This document shows positions 1-6,618 of a stretch of DNA of 23,867 nt, piece by piece. Numbering within the stretch: position 1 is the first letter of the stretch; each line of letters begins with the position of its first letter. The stretch is from Helicobacteraceae bacterium. Lineage in GTDB: Bacteria; Campylobacterota; Campylobacteria; Campylobacterales; Sulfurimonadaceae. The stretch lies in the NCBI GenBank assembly GCA_027068615.1, contig JAMOQV010000172.1:1-23867 (forward strand). The letters run 5' to 3'. The position numbers were made by a program, and so were the translations under genes. The notes beneath the pieces are model-generated. The model saw only the letters and a program-made list of their open reading frames with translations, was not told the origin of the DNA and made no database searches.

Positions 1-540
1 CTCATTTAAAAATGACTCTATATAATCATAAGAGTTTAAAACTACATACTCACCATTTGTAGAGTTTTGTTCTTCTACAAATCCATCTTTTCTTAGTCTG
101 TCTATTATCTTTTGTATATATTCTCTGTTTGTATTTGCATTTAGACCTTTCATCTGCGATACTATCTCTTGTAGTTCTATGTTGTTGTTTAGTAAGTTTT
201 CAACTGAATCTAGTCTAAACCTGTAACCAACTCCAAAGTTGCTATCTAGCATCTTTAAAAAGTTTGCTATCTCTATATAATCAACAACTCTTTCTAAAGC
301 ACTTGGGGTATTTGGAGCATCATCGTGTGCAAAATAAAAGTAACCCTCTCTTCTTATCAGAATATACCCTATAGCTCTAAAATACTCTCTAACTTCTACC
401 TCTTTAGAAACTATCGCTTCATAGATCTCATTGTTACCTTTTTTGGAACTGTTTTCATTTATAAATTCCCCTTTTAGGATGATATTGTAAATCTTTTGTA
501 GATACTGTGGTAGTAACTCTTTTGTATCTATTAGCATCAT
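1..540 (-). CDS. MksE/JetB-like condensin accessory subunit (partial, 3' end beyond window)
   Basis: The first 180 codons are visible and the frame is open to the window edge. The start ATG at 540 overlaps the stop of the preceding gene (ATGA), so the two are translationally coupled. The protein begins MMLIDTKELLPQYLQKIY and has two winged-helix-like segments: one ending near IGYILIRREGYFYF, and a later one with IDRLRKDGFVEEQNSTNGEY. A small all-helical/winged-helix protein with this RREGYFYF pattern, directly downstream of a coiled-coil kleisin-like gene, fits MksE (JetB, DUF4194-type) of MksBEF or Wadjet systems. In those systems MksE/JetB bridges the kleisin and the SMC ATPase, acting in chromosome organisation or plasmid restriction. 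The assignment rests on pattern recognition plus gene order; the SMC ATPase that would prove it is outside the window. Confidence 0.5.
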   Translation of the reverse strand, partial: MMLIDTKELLPQYLQKIYNIILKGEFINENSSKKGNNEIYEAIVSKEVEVREYFRAIGYILIRREGYFYFAHDDAPNTPSALERVVDYIEIANFLKMLDSNFGVGYRFRLDSVENLLNNNIELQEIVSQMKGLNANTNREYIQKIIDRLRKDGFVEEQNSTNGEYVVLNSYDYIESFLNE

Positions 541-1694
541 AGCCCCTTTACTATTATGTATTTTCTTTTATCTATCTCTATAAAATCATCGCCAACTTCA
601 TACTCTAAAAAGTTATGTTTTAACAACCGTACAAACACACCTAAAAGTTTTGCTCTATCTATGCCATTTTTATATAAAAAAGTTGCCAAATCATCATCTT
701 GAGCTAAAAACTCTTTATGAAGTTTAGGGTAATTGTATAGAGTTTTTTCTATCTCTTCTAACTCATCTATATCGTAACTTAACTCTGCTTCTTCTTTTGT
801 ATCTTGAAGCTCAATTTGTCTTTTTTTAATGCTCTCTTGGATGGTATCTATATACTCAAACACTCTATCGTCTGGGTGGATTTTTCTCTCTTTTACAAAA
901 CTTACTATATGTTTTTGTTTAGATACTCTCTCTTGTATATCTGTTTTTATAAAAAGTTGGTTTTGTTGTTTTAACTCTCTTAACTTTTGTAGTTTTTTTA
1001 TAAACTCTCCATCTTTTATAGACTTGTTTATAAACTTTTTTATCTCCTCATATAGCATCCTAAAAGAGTATTCAAGTTCTAATGTGTTTTTATTTATCTT
1101 TAGTATAAGGTGATTTATCCGTGTGTTATTTATAGACTTAAAAAAGTTTTTTTGCTCTTTTAAAAATCTATCTACACTTATAGAAGCTTGGATAAGTTGT
1201 TGTATCTCTTTTTTGGATAGTTTTAGTTTGTCCATCTTTATATCAAAGTTTGGCTCATTTTTAAAAGCAAATATAGAGTTAGAAGATATAGTATAAAGGT
1301 TATATCTTAATATCGTTGGTATCTGGTTTAAAAGCTTTGATATGGCACGAATCTCTTTATATGCATCTTCACCTGCTGTTACTCTTTTGTTATAGTAGTT
1401 AAGTTGGATTTTTAGTTTTGAGATTTTATCATCTATGCTACTTATAGTTGTTTCATCATTTTGTCCCAACCTAGTTTTATAGTACTCCTCAGTATCTGAA
1501 GATAAAGATAGTTCATCCTCTAAAGCATCATACTCTATGATATCAAGCCTTATGGCATCATCTATCTTAGCATTTTTATAAGTATCTCTTAGTATATCGT
1601 TTGGTCTTGTCTCATAAGTGTAGAGTTCTTGTATAACATCTCTACAAGAGTTTTGAGTTTGAATAATGTCTATTATATTTTTATTTAGTGCCAT
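537..1694 (-). CDS. Putative MksF/JetA-like kleisin subunit
   Basis: A 385-residue soluble protein without signal peptide or membrane segments. Residues roughly 1-90 look helical and winged-helix-like. The middle (about 90-300) is Lys/Glu/Gln-rich with heptad character, as in a coiled coil. The last 60 residues (YPKLHKEFLAQDDDLATF onward to FIEIDKRKYIIV) resemble a C-terminal winged helix. This helix/coil/winged-helix layout, as first gene before an MksE-like partner, is what is expected of MksF/JetA, the kleisin of bacterial MksBEF or Wadjet complexes. It is somewhat shorter than the JetA proteins I recall (450 or more residues). It is first in its transcription unit: purA upstream ends in a terminator, leaving about 40 bp for a promoter. 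No catalytic motif is visible, so the name is an inference. Confidence 0.45.
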   Translation of the reverse strand: MALNKNIIDIIQTQNSCRDVIQELYTYETRPNDILRDTYKNAKIDDAIRLDIIEYDALEDELSLSSDTEEYYKTRLGQNDETTISSIDDKISKLKIQLNYYNKRVTAGEDAYKEIRAISKLLNQIPTILRYNLYTISSNSIFAFKNEPNFDIKMDKLKLSKKEIQQLIQASISVDRFLKEQKNFFKSINNTRINHLILKINKNTLELEYSFRMLYEEIKKFINKSIKDGEFIKKLQKLRELKQQNQLFIKTDIQERVSKQKHIVSFVKERKIHPDDRVFEYIDTIQESIKKRQIELQDTKEEAELSYDIDELEEIEKTLYNYPKLHKEFLAQDDDLATFLYKNGIDRAKLLGVFVRLLKHNFLEYEVGDDFIEIDKRKYIIVKGL

Positions 1695-1737
1695 ATCTAC
1701 TTTATCTGATTATTTTATTTAAGTAATTTTAATGACG

Positions 1738-1767
1738 AAAAAAATATAGGCAAAAAAACCTATATTT
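1738..1767 (-). terminator. Intrinsic terminator after purA
   Basis: On the minus strand AAATATAGG and CCTATATTT form a 9-bp stem around an 8-nt T-rich loop, followed directly by a T run. It starts 8 bases after the purA stop and separates purA from the MksF-like gene. Confidence 0.75.
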
Positions 1768-1774
1768 TAGAAGA

Positions 1775-3028
1775 TTAAAGGATTATTGTATCATCTCTCT
1801 CAGGTGAAGTTGAGATAATTCCAACTTTAGTTTTGCTTATCTCTTCGATAGTTTTTACAAAGTCTTGTGCATTTTTAGGAAGTTTGTCAAACTCTCTTAC
1901 ACCAACAGAACCAGTCCAACCTTTAAAAGTTTTATAAATTGGTTTTACTGCATCTAAATCAGCTGGCATATAGTCTATCTCTTTACCCTCATACTCATAA
2001 GCAACACAAAGTTTCACTTCATCAAAACCATCTAGTACATCAAGTTTCATAAGTGCTAATTCATCACAACCATTTAGTCTTGAAGCATGGCGAGTTGCAA
2101 TAGCATCAAACCAACCACATCTTCTAGCACGACCAGTTGTTGTTCCAAACTCATGACCTTGCTCACCTAGTCTTTTTCCATCTTCGCCAAAGTCTTCAGA
2201 TGGGAATGGTCCATTACCAACACGAGTACAGTAAGCTTTTACTATACCTGTAACTTTTCCTATATCTTTAGGATTGATGCCAAGCCCTGTACAAGCACCA
2301 GCACTAACTGTTGCAGATGAAGTTACATAAGGATAAGTTCCATGGTCGATGTCAAGTAAAGTACCTTGAGCACCCTCTAGTAGAACTTTTTTGTTATCTT
2401 CATCTAGTGCCTTCCAGATAAGTTGAGTTGTATCTGTTATAAAAGGTTTTAGTTTTGCATTGTAACCTTGAAGCTCTTCTAAAAGCTCCTCTTTATTAGG
2501 CGTAGCTATATCCATAACATCAAAGATGGCACGGTTTTGCTCAAAATACTCTAAGATTTTCTCACAAAGATTTGCAGGGTTTAAAAGCTCTCCAACTCTA
2601 AAACCAACACGGTTGATTTTATCGCTATATGCAGGTCCTATACCTTTTCCAGTAGTACCGATAGCTTTATCACCTTTTAGTTTCTCTTTTGCTTGGTCTA
2701 TTAAAGCATGATATGGTAGGTTTAAATGAGCTTTATCTGAGATAAAAAGACGATTCTCTAAGTTGTCAAACTGCACCATCTCTTTTATGATAGACTCAGG
2801 TGAAAGAACTACCCCATTTCCAATTACATTTATAGCCTTAGGGTTTAGTACACCTGATGGTATAAGATGAAGTGCAAATTTTACACCATCTACCCATATA
2901 GTATGACCAGCATTGTGTCCACCTTGACTTCTACAAACCATATCATACTCAGATGCTAGTTTATCAACTATCTTACCTTTTCCCTCATCACCCCATTGGA
3001 TGCCTACTATCAAATCTGCTTTATTCAT
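1775..3028 (-). CDS. purA: Adenylosuccinate synthetase
   Basis: Cytoplasmic enzyme joining IMP and aspartate with GTP to give adenylosuccinate, the committed step from IMP to AMP. The 417 residues match the family's usual length. The N-terminal GTP-binding signature WGDEGKGK is at residues 12-19, with the catalytic aspartate at 14. GHNAGHT holds the catalytic histidine at residue 42. The IMP-loop segment GTTGKGIGP and the C-terminal STSPERDDTI are also present. The ATG at 3028 has an AAGGGA sequence shortly upstream. A 162-bp palindromic element starts 33 bp upstream, so the promoter must lie at its edge or inside it; a TATAAA at 3058-3053 is a possible -10. A terminator follows the gene. Confidence 0.98.
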   Translation of the reverse strand: MNKADLIVGIQWGDEGKGKIVDKLASEYDMVCRSQGGHNAGHTIWVDGVKFALHLIPSGVLNPKAINVIGNGVVLSPESIIKEMVQFDNLENRLFISDKAHLNLPYHALIDQAKEKLKGDKAIGTTGKGIGPAYSDKINRVGFRVGELLNPANLCEKILEYFEQNRAIFDVMDIATPNKEELLEELQGYNAKLKPFITDTTQLIWKALDEDNKKVLLEGAQGTLLDIDHGTYPYVTSSATVSAGACTGLGINPKDIGKVTGIVKAYCTRVGNGPFPSEDFGEDGKRLGEQGHEFGTTTGRARRCGWFDAIATRHASRLNGCDELALMKLDVLDGFDEVKLCVAYEYEGKEIDYMPADLDAVKPIYKTFKGWTGSVGVREFDKLPKNAQDFVKTIEEISKTKVGIISTSPERDDTIIL

Positions 3029-3060
3029 TATTATCTTTTTCCCTTAAAACTGTTTATAAT

Positions 3061-3222
3061 CCCAAATTATGTAATAGAAATTTATAAAATTTATCTATAC
3101 TTGTGATTAAGGGGTGTTTAGTAAAAATTTTAAGCTACCTTATTGGTAGTGTAAATTTTTAATAAATGCCCCTTGATTGCAATGATAGAGTACAATTTTT
3201 AATTTCTATTGCATAATTTGGG
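3061..3222. repeat. 162-bp palindromic element, copy 1 (MITE-like)
   Basis: Begins CCCAAATTATG and ends CATAATTTGGG; the outer 22 bp form an inverted repeat with one mismatch. The pairing continues inward through GATTAAGGGG/CCCCTTGATT to a CTACC-TTATT-GGTAG tip, so the whole element can fold as one long hairpin. A second copy of identical length and roughly 90% identity lies at 23547-23708. Flanking pentamers are ATAAT (3056-3060) and ATACT (3223-3227), a possible degraded 5-bp target duplication. It encodes no protein, so it is a non-autonomous element. It sits just upstream of purA. Confidence 0.75.
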
Positions 3223-3235
3223 ATACTATATTGGT

Positions 3236-3264
3236 TTGAAATAAAAATTATTTTATGATACAAT
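3236..3264 (+). promoter_or_regulatory. Sigma70-type promoter reading antisense to the Ibs-like ORF
   Basis: TTGAAA (3236-3241), a 17-bp spacer, and TACAAT (3259-3264). This predicts a plus-strand start near 3271, with the RNA running across the complement of the small ORF at 3356-3300. It is one of the few places in the window with both a good -35 and a good -10 at optimal spacing, and no plus-strand gene follows it. Confidence 0.5.
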
Positions 3265-3344
3265 TATACTTATGGAGTCAGAGCATAAAGCTCTAACTTT
3301 TAGTATAACGACGGTGCGAACGTCATTACAACCATAAGTATAAT
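3263..3344 (-). other. Three-helix RNA fold overlapping the Ibs-like ORF
   Basis: P1 is a perfect 13-bp helix (3263-3275 with 3332-3344). Inside it are P2 (3276-3284 with 3290-3298, 5-nt loop) and P3 (3307-3313 with 3321-3327, 7-nt loop), giving a three-way junction. P2 and P3 each have one C-A mismatch on the plus strand (3279/3295 and 3309/3325). On the minus strand both become G-U wobbles, so the minus transcript, the one carrying the ORF, is the better folder. P1 pairs codons 4-9 of the ORF with its own 3' untranslated region. Confidence 0.5.
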
Positions 3345-3356
3345 GATTAGTCTCAT
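3300..3356 (-). CDS. Ibs-like 18-residue hydrophobic peptide, candidate type I toxin
   Basis: The ORF reads MRLIIILMVVMTFAPSLY followed by TAA. It has a near-perfect Shine-Dalgarno (AAGGAGG) 8 bases before the ATG. The peptide matches the pattern of the E. coli Ibs toxins: 18-19 residues, M(M)-K/R-L-V/I-I-I-L, an all-aliphatic core, then a short Ser/Ala/Phe/Pro tail ending in Tyr. Ibs peptides insert into the inner membrane and depolarise it, and are silenced by the cis-antisense Sib RNAs. Here a plus-strand promoter points across the ORF, the Shine-Dalgarno is locked in a hairpin, and the coding RNA is highly structured, all typical of type I toxin mRNAs. The ORF is too short to prove coding on its own; the strong ribosome site and the context carry the call. 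Alternative: a structured RNA in which the ORF is incidental. Confidence 0.6.
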   Translation of the reverse strand: MRLIIILMVVMTFAPSLY

Positions 3357-3362
3357 TACTAT

Positions 3363-3381
3363 TTCCTCCTTTTTGGAGGAA
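3363..3381 (-). promoter_or_regulatory. Hairpin sequestering the Shine-Dalgarno of the Ibs-like ORF
   Basis: On the minus strand TTCCTCC, AAAAA, GGAGGAA form a perfect 7-bp stem with a 5-nt loop. The 3' arm is the AGGAGG ribosome site (3370-3365) of the ORF starting at 3356, so in the folded mRNA the site is unavailable. Confidence 0.6.
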
Positions 3382-3449
3382 CCCAACTTTCCAATTCCCT
3401 TTACTTACACCCTATCGCACAAGAAGTAAATAGTAACTGTATCGTTAAA

Positions 3450-3455
3450 ATTATA
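3450..3455 (-). promoter_or_regulatory. Predicted -10 for the Ibs-like mRNA
   Basis: TATAAT on the minus strand, preceded by an AT-rich tract without a clear -35, as is usual in Campylobacterota. It predicts a start near 3443 and a leader of about 87 nt. It lies just after the end of the HisZ-like gene. Confidence 0.4.
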
Positions 3456-3469
3456 TCATAATAAAAATT

Positions 3470-4321
3470 TTATTTCTTACTTATAACCTCGATAATCTCA
3501 TCTGTATATATCGCAAAACCAACCGATGTTAATTCATCATTTTTATATCTTCCACCACGAGCAAAAACTTCATTATCTTTTATAACTCTAAAAAATAACT
3601 CATCGTAGTAAAGCATTTTTGCATAGTAAATTGGTGCTAAAACACTTTTAATGCAAGATGTTTGCTCACATAAATCTTTCATCTTTAAAAGTTCTGTTTT
3701 TATCTCATCTGGTACTATTTCTAAAATCTCATCAACTTGTTCTATATGTTGAAGATAAACAAGTTTGCTTAACCATTCAACTTTTAAGTTTAAGAATTTT
3801 TCTATATTTAGGTGTCTAAAATCATCTAATGATAACTCATCAAACATATCTACTAAAATATGTGGAATTTTCATATTTGAGATTTGCACAAGTGGTTTAA
3901 CTTCAAGCTTATTAAATATATCACTAGCGATATTTAACACTTTTGATAAATCTTTTTCACCCATATACTCAACACCAACTTGATTTTGTTCAGTTGTTGG
4001 GTATGTATAAACTGGTTGTATGTAAAACCACTTTTTTTGCTTAGTATTTCTACCTAGTCTTTTTTCTATGATGCGAACAACATCTATCGTTGAGTCTGCT
4101 CTTAGAGATATAGAGTTGTTTTTTGCATCATTTATACGGATAAGCTCTTTTTCATCAGCTATACTTGTATGTTGATGGTAAGAAAATACAGGTGTTAAAA
4201 TCTCTTCAAAACCATTTTCATCTAAAATCTCAGATGCAACATTTTCAATCTTTCTTTTTATCTTGGCACTATCTCCAAAGTAAAGTTTACTCCCTTGTGG
4301 GATTTCGTGTTCTAAAACCAT
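3470..4321 (-). CDS. hisZ: HisZ-like ATP phosphoribosyltransferase regulatory subunit
   Basis: A paralogue of the class II histidyl-tRNA synthetase catalytic core that serves as the regulatory partner of short-form HisG in the first step of histidine biosynthesis. Visible family marks are an N-terminal start like HEIPQGSKLYFGDSAKIKRK, the motif-2-like stretch SLRADSTIDVVRIIEKRL, and near the C-terminus the HisRS/HisZ segment FARGGRYKNDELTSVGFA. At 283 residues it is shorter than typical HisZ (about 380-420) and lacks a C-terminal anticodon-binding domain, which fits the compact Campylobacterota form. It lies 5 bp after the aminotransferase gene and is probably co-transcribed with it. hisG is not in the window, so a function apart from histidine synthesis cannot be excluded. 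Confidence 0.82.
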   Translation of the reverse strand: MVLEHEIPQGSKLYFGDSAKIKRKIENVASEILDENGFEEILTPVFSYHQHTSIADEKELIRINDAKNNSISLRADSTIDVVRIIEKRLGRNTKQKKWFYIQPVYTYPTTEQNQVGVEYMGEKDLSKVLNIASDIFNKLEVKPLVQISNMKIPHILVDMFDELSLDDFRHLNIEKFLNLKVEWLSKLVYLQHIEQVDEILEIVPDEIKTELLKMKDLCEQTSCIKSVLAPIYYAKMLYYDELFFRVIKDNEVFARGGRYKNDELTSVGFAIYTDEIIEVISKK

Positions 4322-4326
4322 CTAGA

Positions 4327-5436
4327 TTATACCAATTCTAAAAATAGTTGATTGAAAACTTTTGATGCTGTACCATCATAAGTTCTACGATTAAGCTTAT
4401 CTAATGCTAACTCAACTGCATTTACAACCCATGCCATCTCATAAACAGGTATAAGCCCCATTTGGTTAATTCTAAATATCTTACCTTTTAAGTGGTCTTG
4501 ACCACCAGCTACATTTACAGAGTATTCCTCTTTTAAAATCTTTCTTATCTCAGATGCATTTTCATCATCTATCGTTGTCATAGATTTTGCAGGATTTTTT
4601 GGATAACTATGAAGTCCGATAGCTTCTAATGCACCTCTAACTGCTTTTGCTCTAAGAGTTGTTTCATTATAAAGTTTTTCTATCCCACCGTCAGCTTCGA
4701 TAGTTTCTAAAACCTCTAAAAGCCCTATGATAAGAGTTGTAGCTGCTGTATAAGCTGTAGTGTTTTGTTTTTGTTTTTTTATCTCAGATGCAAGGTTTAG
4801 GTAGTAACCCTTTCCACTTCCAATTTTTTGTATCGCTTTATTTGAGAGTCCAAGGATTGCAAGACCTGGTGGTAACATAAGTGCTTTTTGACTTCCTGCG
4901 ATTAGACAGTCTATATTTGTTACATCAATTTTTTCAACACCAACAGCTGTGATACCATCAGCGATAATCATAATCTCTGGATTGATTGCTTTAACAGCAG
5001 ATGCTATCTCTTCAACACTGTGGCGAAGTCCACCAGCTGACTCTGAGATTTGAATAGCTATAGCATCTATGTTAGAGTTGTTTTTTACAGCTTCAACAAC
5101 TGCTTCAACATTTACAGGTGTATCCCACTCATTTTTAATCTCAACTGAACCAAGATTATGCGCTTGTGCGATTTTACCAAATCTCTCTCCAAACTTTCCA
5201 CTGTTTACATTTAAAAGTGTGTTATGGCAAAGGTTTATAACAGCTGATTCCATTGCACCTGTACCACTTGAAGCTATCATAACAACTTCATCTGTTTTAA
5301 AAAGATTAAAAAGGTGTTTACGAGTTTTCTCAAAAATTGCTTCAAATTCAGGTGTTCTATGATGCATAGTTTCATCCGCCATAGCATTTCTAACATTTTG
5401 AGGTACTGGAGTTGGTCCAGGTGTAAAAAGTAACAT
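4327..5436 (-). CDS. Class V aminotransferase (serine/alanine-glyoxylate type)
   Basis: PLP-dependent cytoplasmic aminotransferase of the alanine-glyoxylate/serine-pyruvate branch, which in Campylobacterota is the common 369-residue form. The N-terminus LLFTPGPTPVPQNV and the HHRTPEF segment are family hallmarks. The glycine-rich SSGTGAMESA contacts the cofactor phosphate. AGSQKALMLPPG carries the PLP-binding lysine at residue 184. The substrate cannot be decided from sequence; serine, phosphoserine and alanine/glyoxylate are all possible. AGGAA precedes the ATG by a few bases. It is the first gene of a minus-strand unit with the hisZ-like gene and is divergent from uppP. A TATAAT at 5476-5471 predicts a start near 5464. 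Confidence 0.88.
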   Translation of the reverse strand: MLLFTPGPTPVPQNVRNAMADETMHHRTPEFEAIFEKTRKHLFNLFKTDEVVMIASSGTGAMESAVINLCHNTLLNVNSGKFGERFGKIAQAHNLGSVEIKNEWDTPVNVEAVVEAVKNNSNIDAIAIQISESAGGLRHSVEEIASAVKAINPEIMIIADGITAVGVEKIDVTNIDCLIAGSQKALMLPPGLAILGLSNKAIQKIGSGKGYYLNLASEIKKQKQNTTAYTAATTLIIGLLEVLETIEADGGIEKLYNETTLRAKAVRGALEAIGLHSYPKNPAKSMTTIDDENASEIRKILKEEYSVNVAGGQDHLKGKIFRINQMGLIPVYEMAWVVNAVELALDKLNRRTYDGTASKVFNQLFLELV

Positions 5437-5470
5437 ATTTTGTTCCTAAGATATTTATTTAAGTATCCGC

Positions 5471-5476
5471 ATTATA
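5471..5476 (-). promoter_or_regulatory. -10 box for the aminotransferase unit
   Basis: TATAAT on the minus strand in the 82-bp divergent region, giving a leader of about 28 nt. It has no recognisable -35. Confidence 0.4.
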
Positions 5477-5503
5477 TTCTAATATATATTAAAGTTAAAT
5501 ATA

Positions 5504-5512
5504 TGCTATAAT
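5504..5512 (+). promoter_or_regulatory. Extended -10 promoter of uppP, probably leaderless
   Basis: TGCTATAAT is an extended -10 with the hexamer at 5507-5512. The expected start point is 5519, exactly the A of the uppP ATG. No Shine-Dalgarno lies between the hexamer and the ATG. Confidence 0.6.
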
Positions 5513-5518
5513 CGAATT

Positions 5519-6289
5519 ATGAATATATTTGATGCGATAACTTTAGGGATAATTGAGGGTTTTACAGAGTTCTTACCTGTATCATCAACTGGGCATATGA
5601 TAGTGGCAAGTCAATTTCTAGGGATTGACCAAGATAGTGTAACTATGGCTTTTGAAGTTATCATACAGTTTGCTGCTATTTTAGCAGTTATATTTAACTA
5701 TAAAGATAAGATTAGTATAAAAAAGATAGATTTATGGACAAAAGTTATATTGGCTTTTATCCCTCTTGGGGCTGTTGGTTTTATTTTTTCAGACCAGATT
5801 AAAGAGTTATTTAGTGTGCAAATTGTTGCCATTATGTTTATAATTGGTGGTGTTATATTTGTACTTGTTGAGAGGTTTTTTATACCAAACGAAGAGCATC
5901 TTATAGATGATGTTGAAGAGGTAACTGTAAAACAAGCACTTTGGATAGGTTTTGCTCAGATTTTTGCACTTATACCTGGGACTAGTCGTGCTGGTTCTAC
6001 CATCATAGGTGCTTTACTTGTTGGACTTAGTCGCAAAGCTAGTGCGGAGTTTAGTTTTTTACTAGCTCTTCCTGTTATGGGAGCTGTAACTGCTCACGAT
6101 ATACTAAAACATTATGATGAGTTTGTGGGAGTAAATCTTATAAATTTGGGTATTGGGTTTTTAGTAGCATTTGTTGTTGCTTACTTTGTTATGAAGCTTT
6201 TTATAAAATTCTTAGAAAAATTTACATTTATGTTTTTTGGTATATATAGAATTTTATTTGGTGTTTTACTTTTAGCATTTTTTAATTAA
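5519..6289 (+). CDS. uppP: Undecaprenyl-diphosphatase UppP/BacA
   Basis: Integral inner-membrane phosphatase that converts undecaprenyl pyrophosphate to the monophosphate, recycling the lipid carrier for peptidoglycan and surface polysaccharides. The 256 residues are close to the usual length. The first signature GIIEGFTEFLPVSSTGH spans residues 10-26, and the second, with PGTSR at 153-157 continuing through SRKASAEFSFLLALP, is intact. Together they hold the catalytic Glu, Ser, His and Arg residues. Six to eight membrane segments are evident. The N-terminus aligns with the family, so the start is secure even though there is no Shine-Dalgarno. The next gene begins 8 bp later. Confidence 0.96.
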   Translation: MNIFDAITLGIIEGFTEFLPVSSTGHMIVASQFLGIDQDSVTMAFEVIIQFAAILAVIFNYKDKISIKKIDLWTKVILAFIPLGAVGFIFSDQIKELFSVQIVAIMFIIGGVIFVLVERFFIPNEEHLIDDVEEVTVKQALWIGFAQIFALIPGTSRAGSTIIGALLVGLSRKASAEFSFLLALPVMGAVTAHDILKHYDEFVGVNLINLGIGFLVAFVVAYFVMKLFIKFLEKFTFMFFGIYRILFGVLLLAFFN

Positions 6290-6297
6290 AAAATATT

Positions 6298-6618
6298 ATG
6301 AATAAAAAAACTACTTATCTTTTTTATATATTTACTGTATTAATTAGCTTAACTATTGTTGAAATAATATATCTTGATATTACACATAGTATTTCAGAAA
6401 AAAAAATATTAAAAAAGAATGATTTTGTATCTTTAGTTGGATTAACTGATTTAGCTATATCTACTGAAGCTACATATATCAGAAATAGAAGTGTAAGTGA
6501 TATTTTTTCTATCTATAAAGATGATCCAACATTAAGAGAATATTTTCCATCGACCTATTCTATATCTTATTCTCATATTATAAATCCAAACAAAACTGAG
6601 GGTACTAATGAAAAATAA
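6298..6618 (+). CDS. Small single-pass membrane protein of the ABC/NosL operon
   Basis: A 106-residue protein I do not recognise. Residues 7-27 form one hydrophobic segment after a Lys-rich N-terminus, giving an N-in anchor or uncleaved signal. The remaining 75 or so residues are hydrophilic and presumably periplasmic. No cysteine or CxxC motif is present, so direct copper binding is not suggested. Its 3' end overlaps the permease gene by 11 bp, which places it in the same translationally coupled operon. A likely role is as an accessory to the permease, but that is inference from position only. Confidence 0.65.
   Translation: MNKKTTYLFYIFTVLISLTIVEIIYLDITHSISEKKILKKNDFVSLVGLTDLAISTEATYIRNRSVSDIFSIYKDDPTLREYFPSTYSISYSHIINPNKTEGTNEK

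Larger units (their letters stand above)
3271..3400 (+). ncRNA. Candidate antisense antitoxin RNA (Sib-like arrangement)
   Basis: Predicted from the promoter at 3236-3264 and from the absence of a plus-strand gene in the region. The transcript would be fully complementary to the ORF, stop and Shine-Dalgarno hairpin of the Ibs-like ORF, as Sib RNAs are to ibs mRNAs in E. coli. The 3' end is not determined: no clear GC stem plus T-run is visible on this strand, so the end coordinate is arbitrary. It is an inference that needs transcript data. Confidence 0.35.

Noticed and set aside
829..1113. Open frame on the plus strand opposite the MksF-like gene
   Set aside because: Phe/Ser/Leu-rich low-complexity product created by the complement of a Lys/Glu-rich coiled-coil gene, with no ribosome site; similar plus-strand frames opposite purA, the aminotransferase, nosG, nosD and the sensor gene were dismissed for the same reason.
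3241..3469. tmRNA, SRP RNA, 6S RNA or a known riboswitch in the intergenic region
   Set aside because: None of their conserved motifs are recognisable; the perfect ribosome site followed by a complete hydrophobic mini-ORF and the antisense promoter fit a type I toxin locus better.
6278..6293. TTTTTTAATTAAAAAA between uppP and the next gene as a terminator
   Set aside because: It has no G/C in the stem and overlaps the uppP stop; the next gene begins 8 bp later with no room for a promoter, so read-through is expected.
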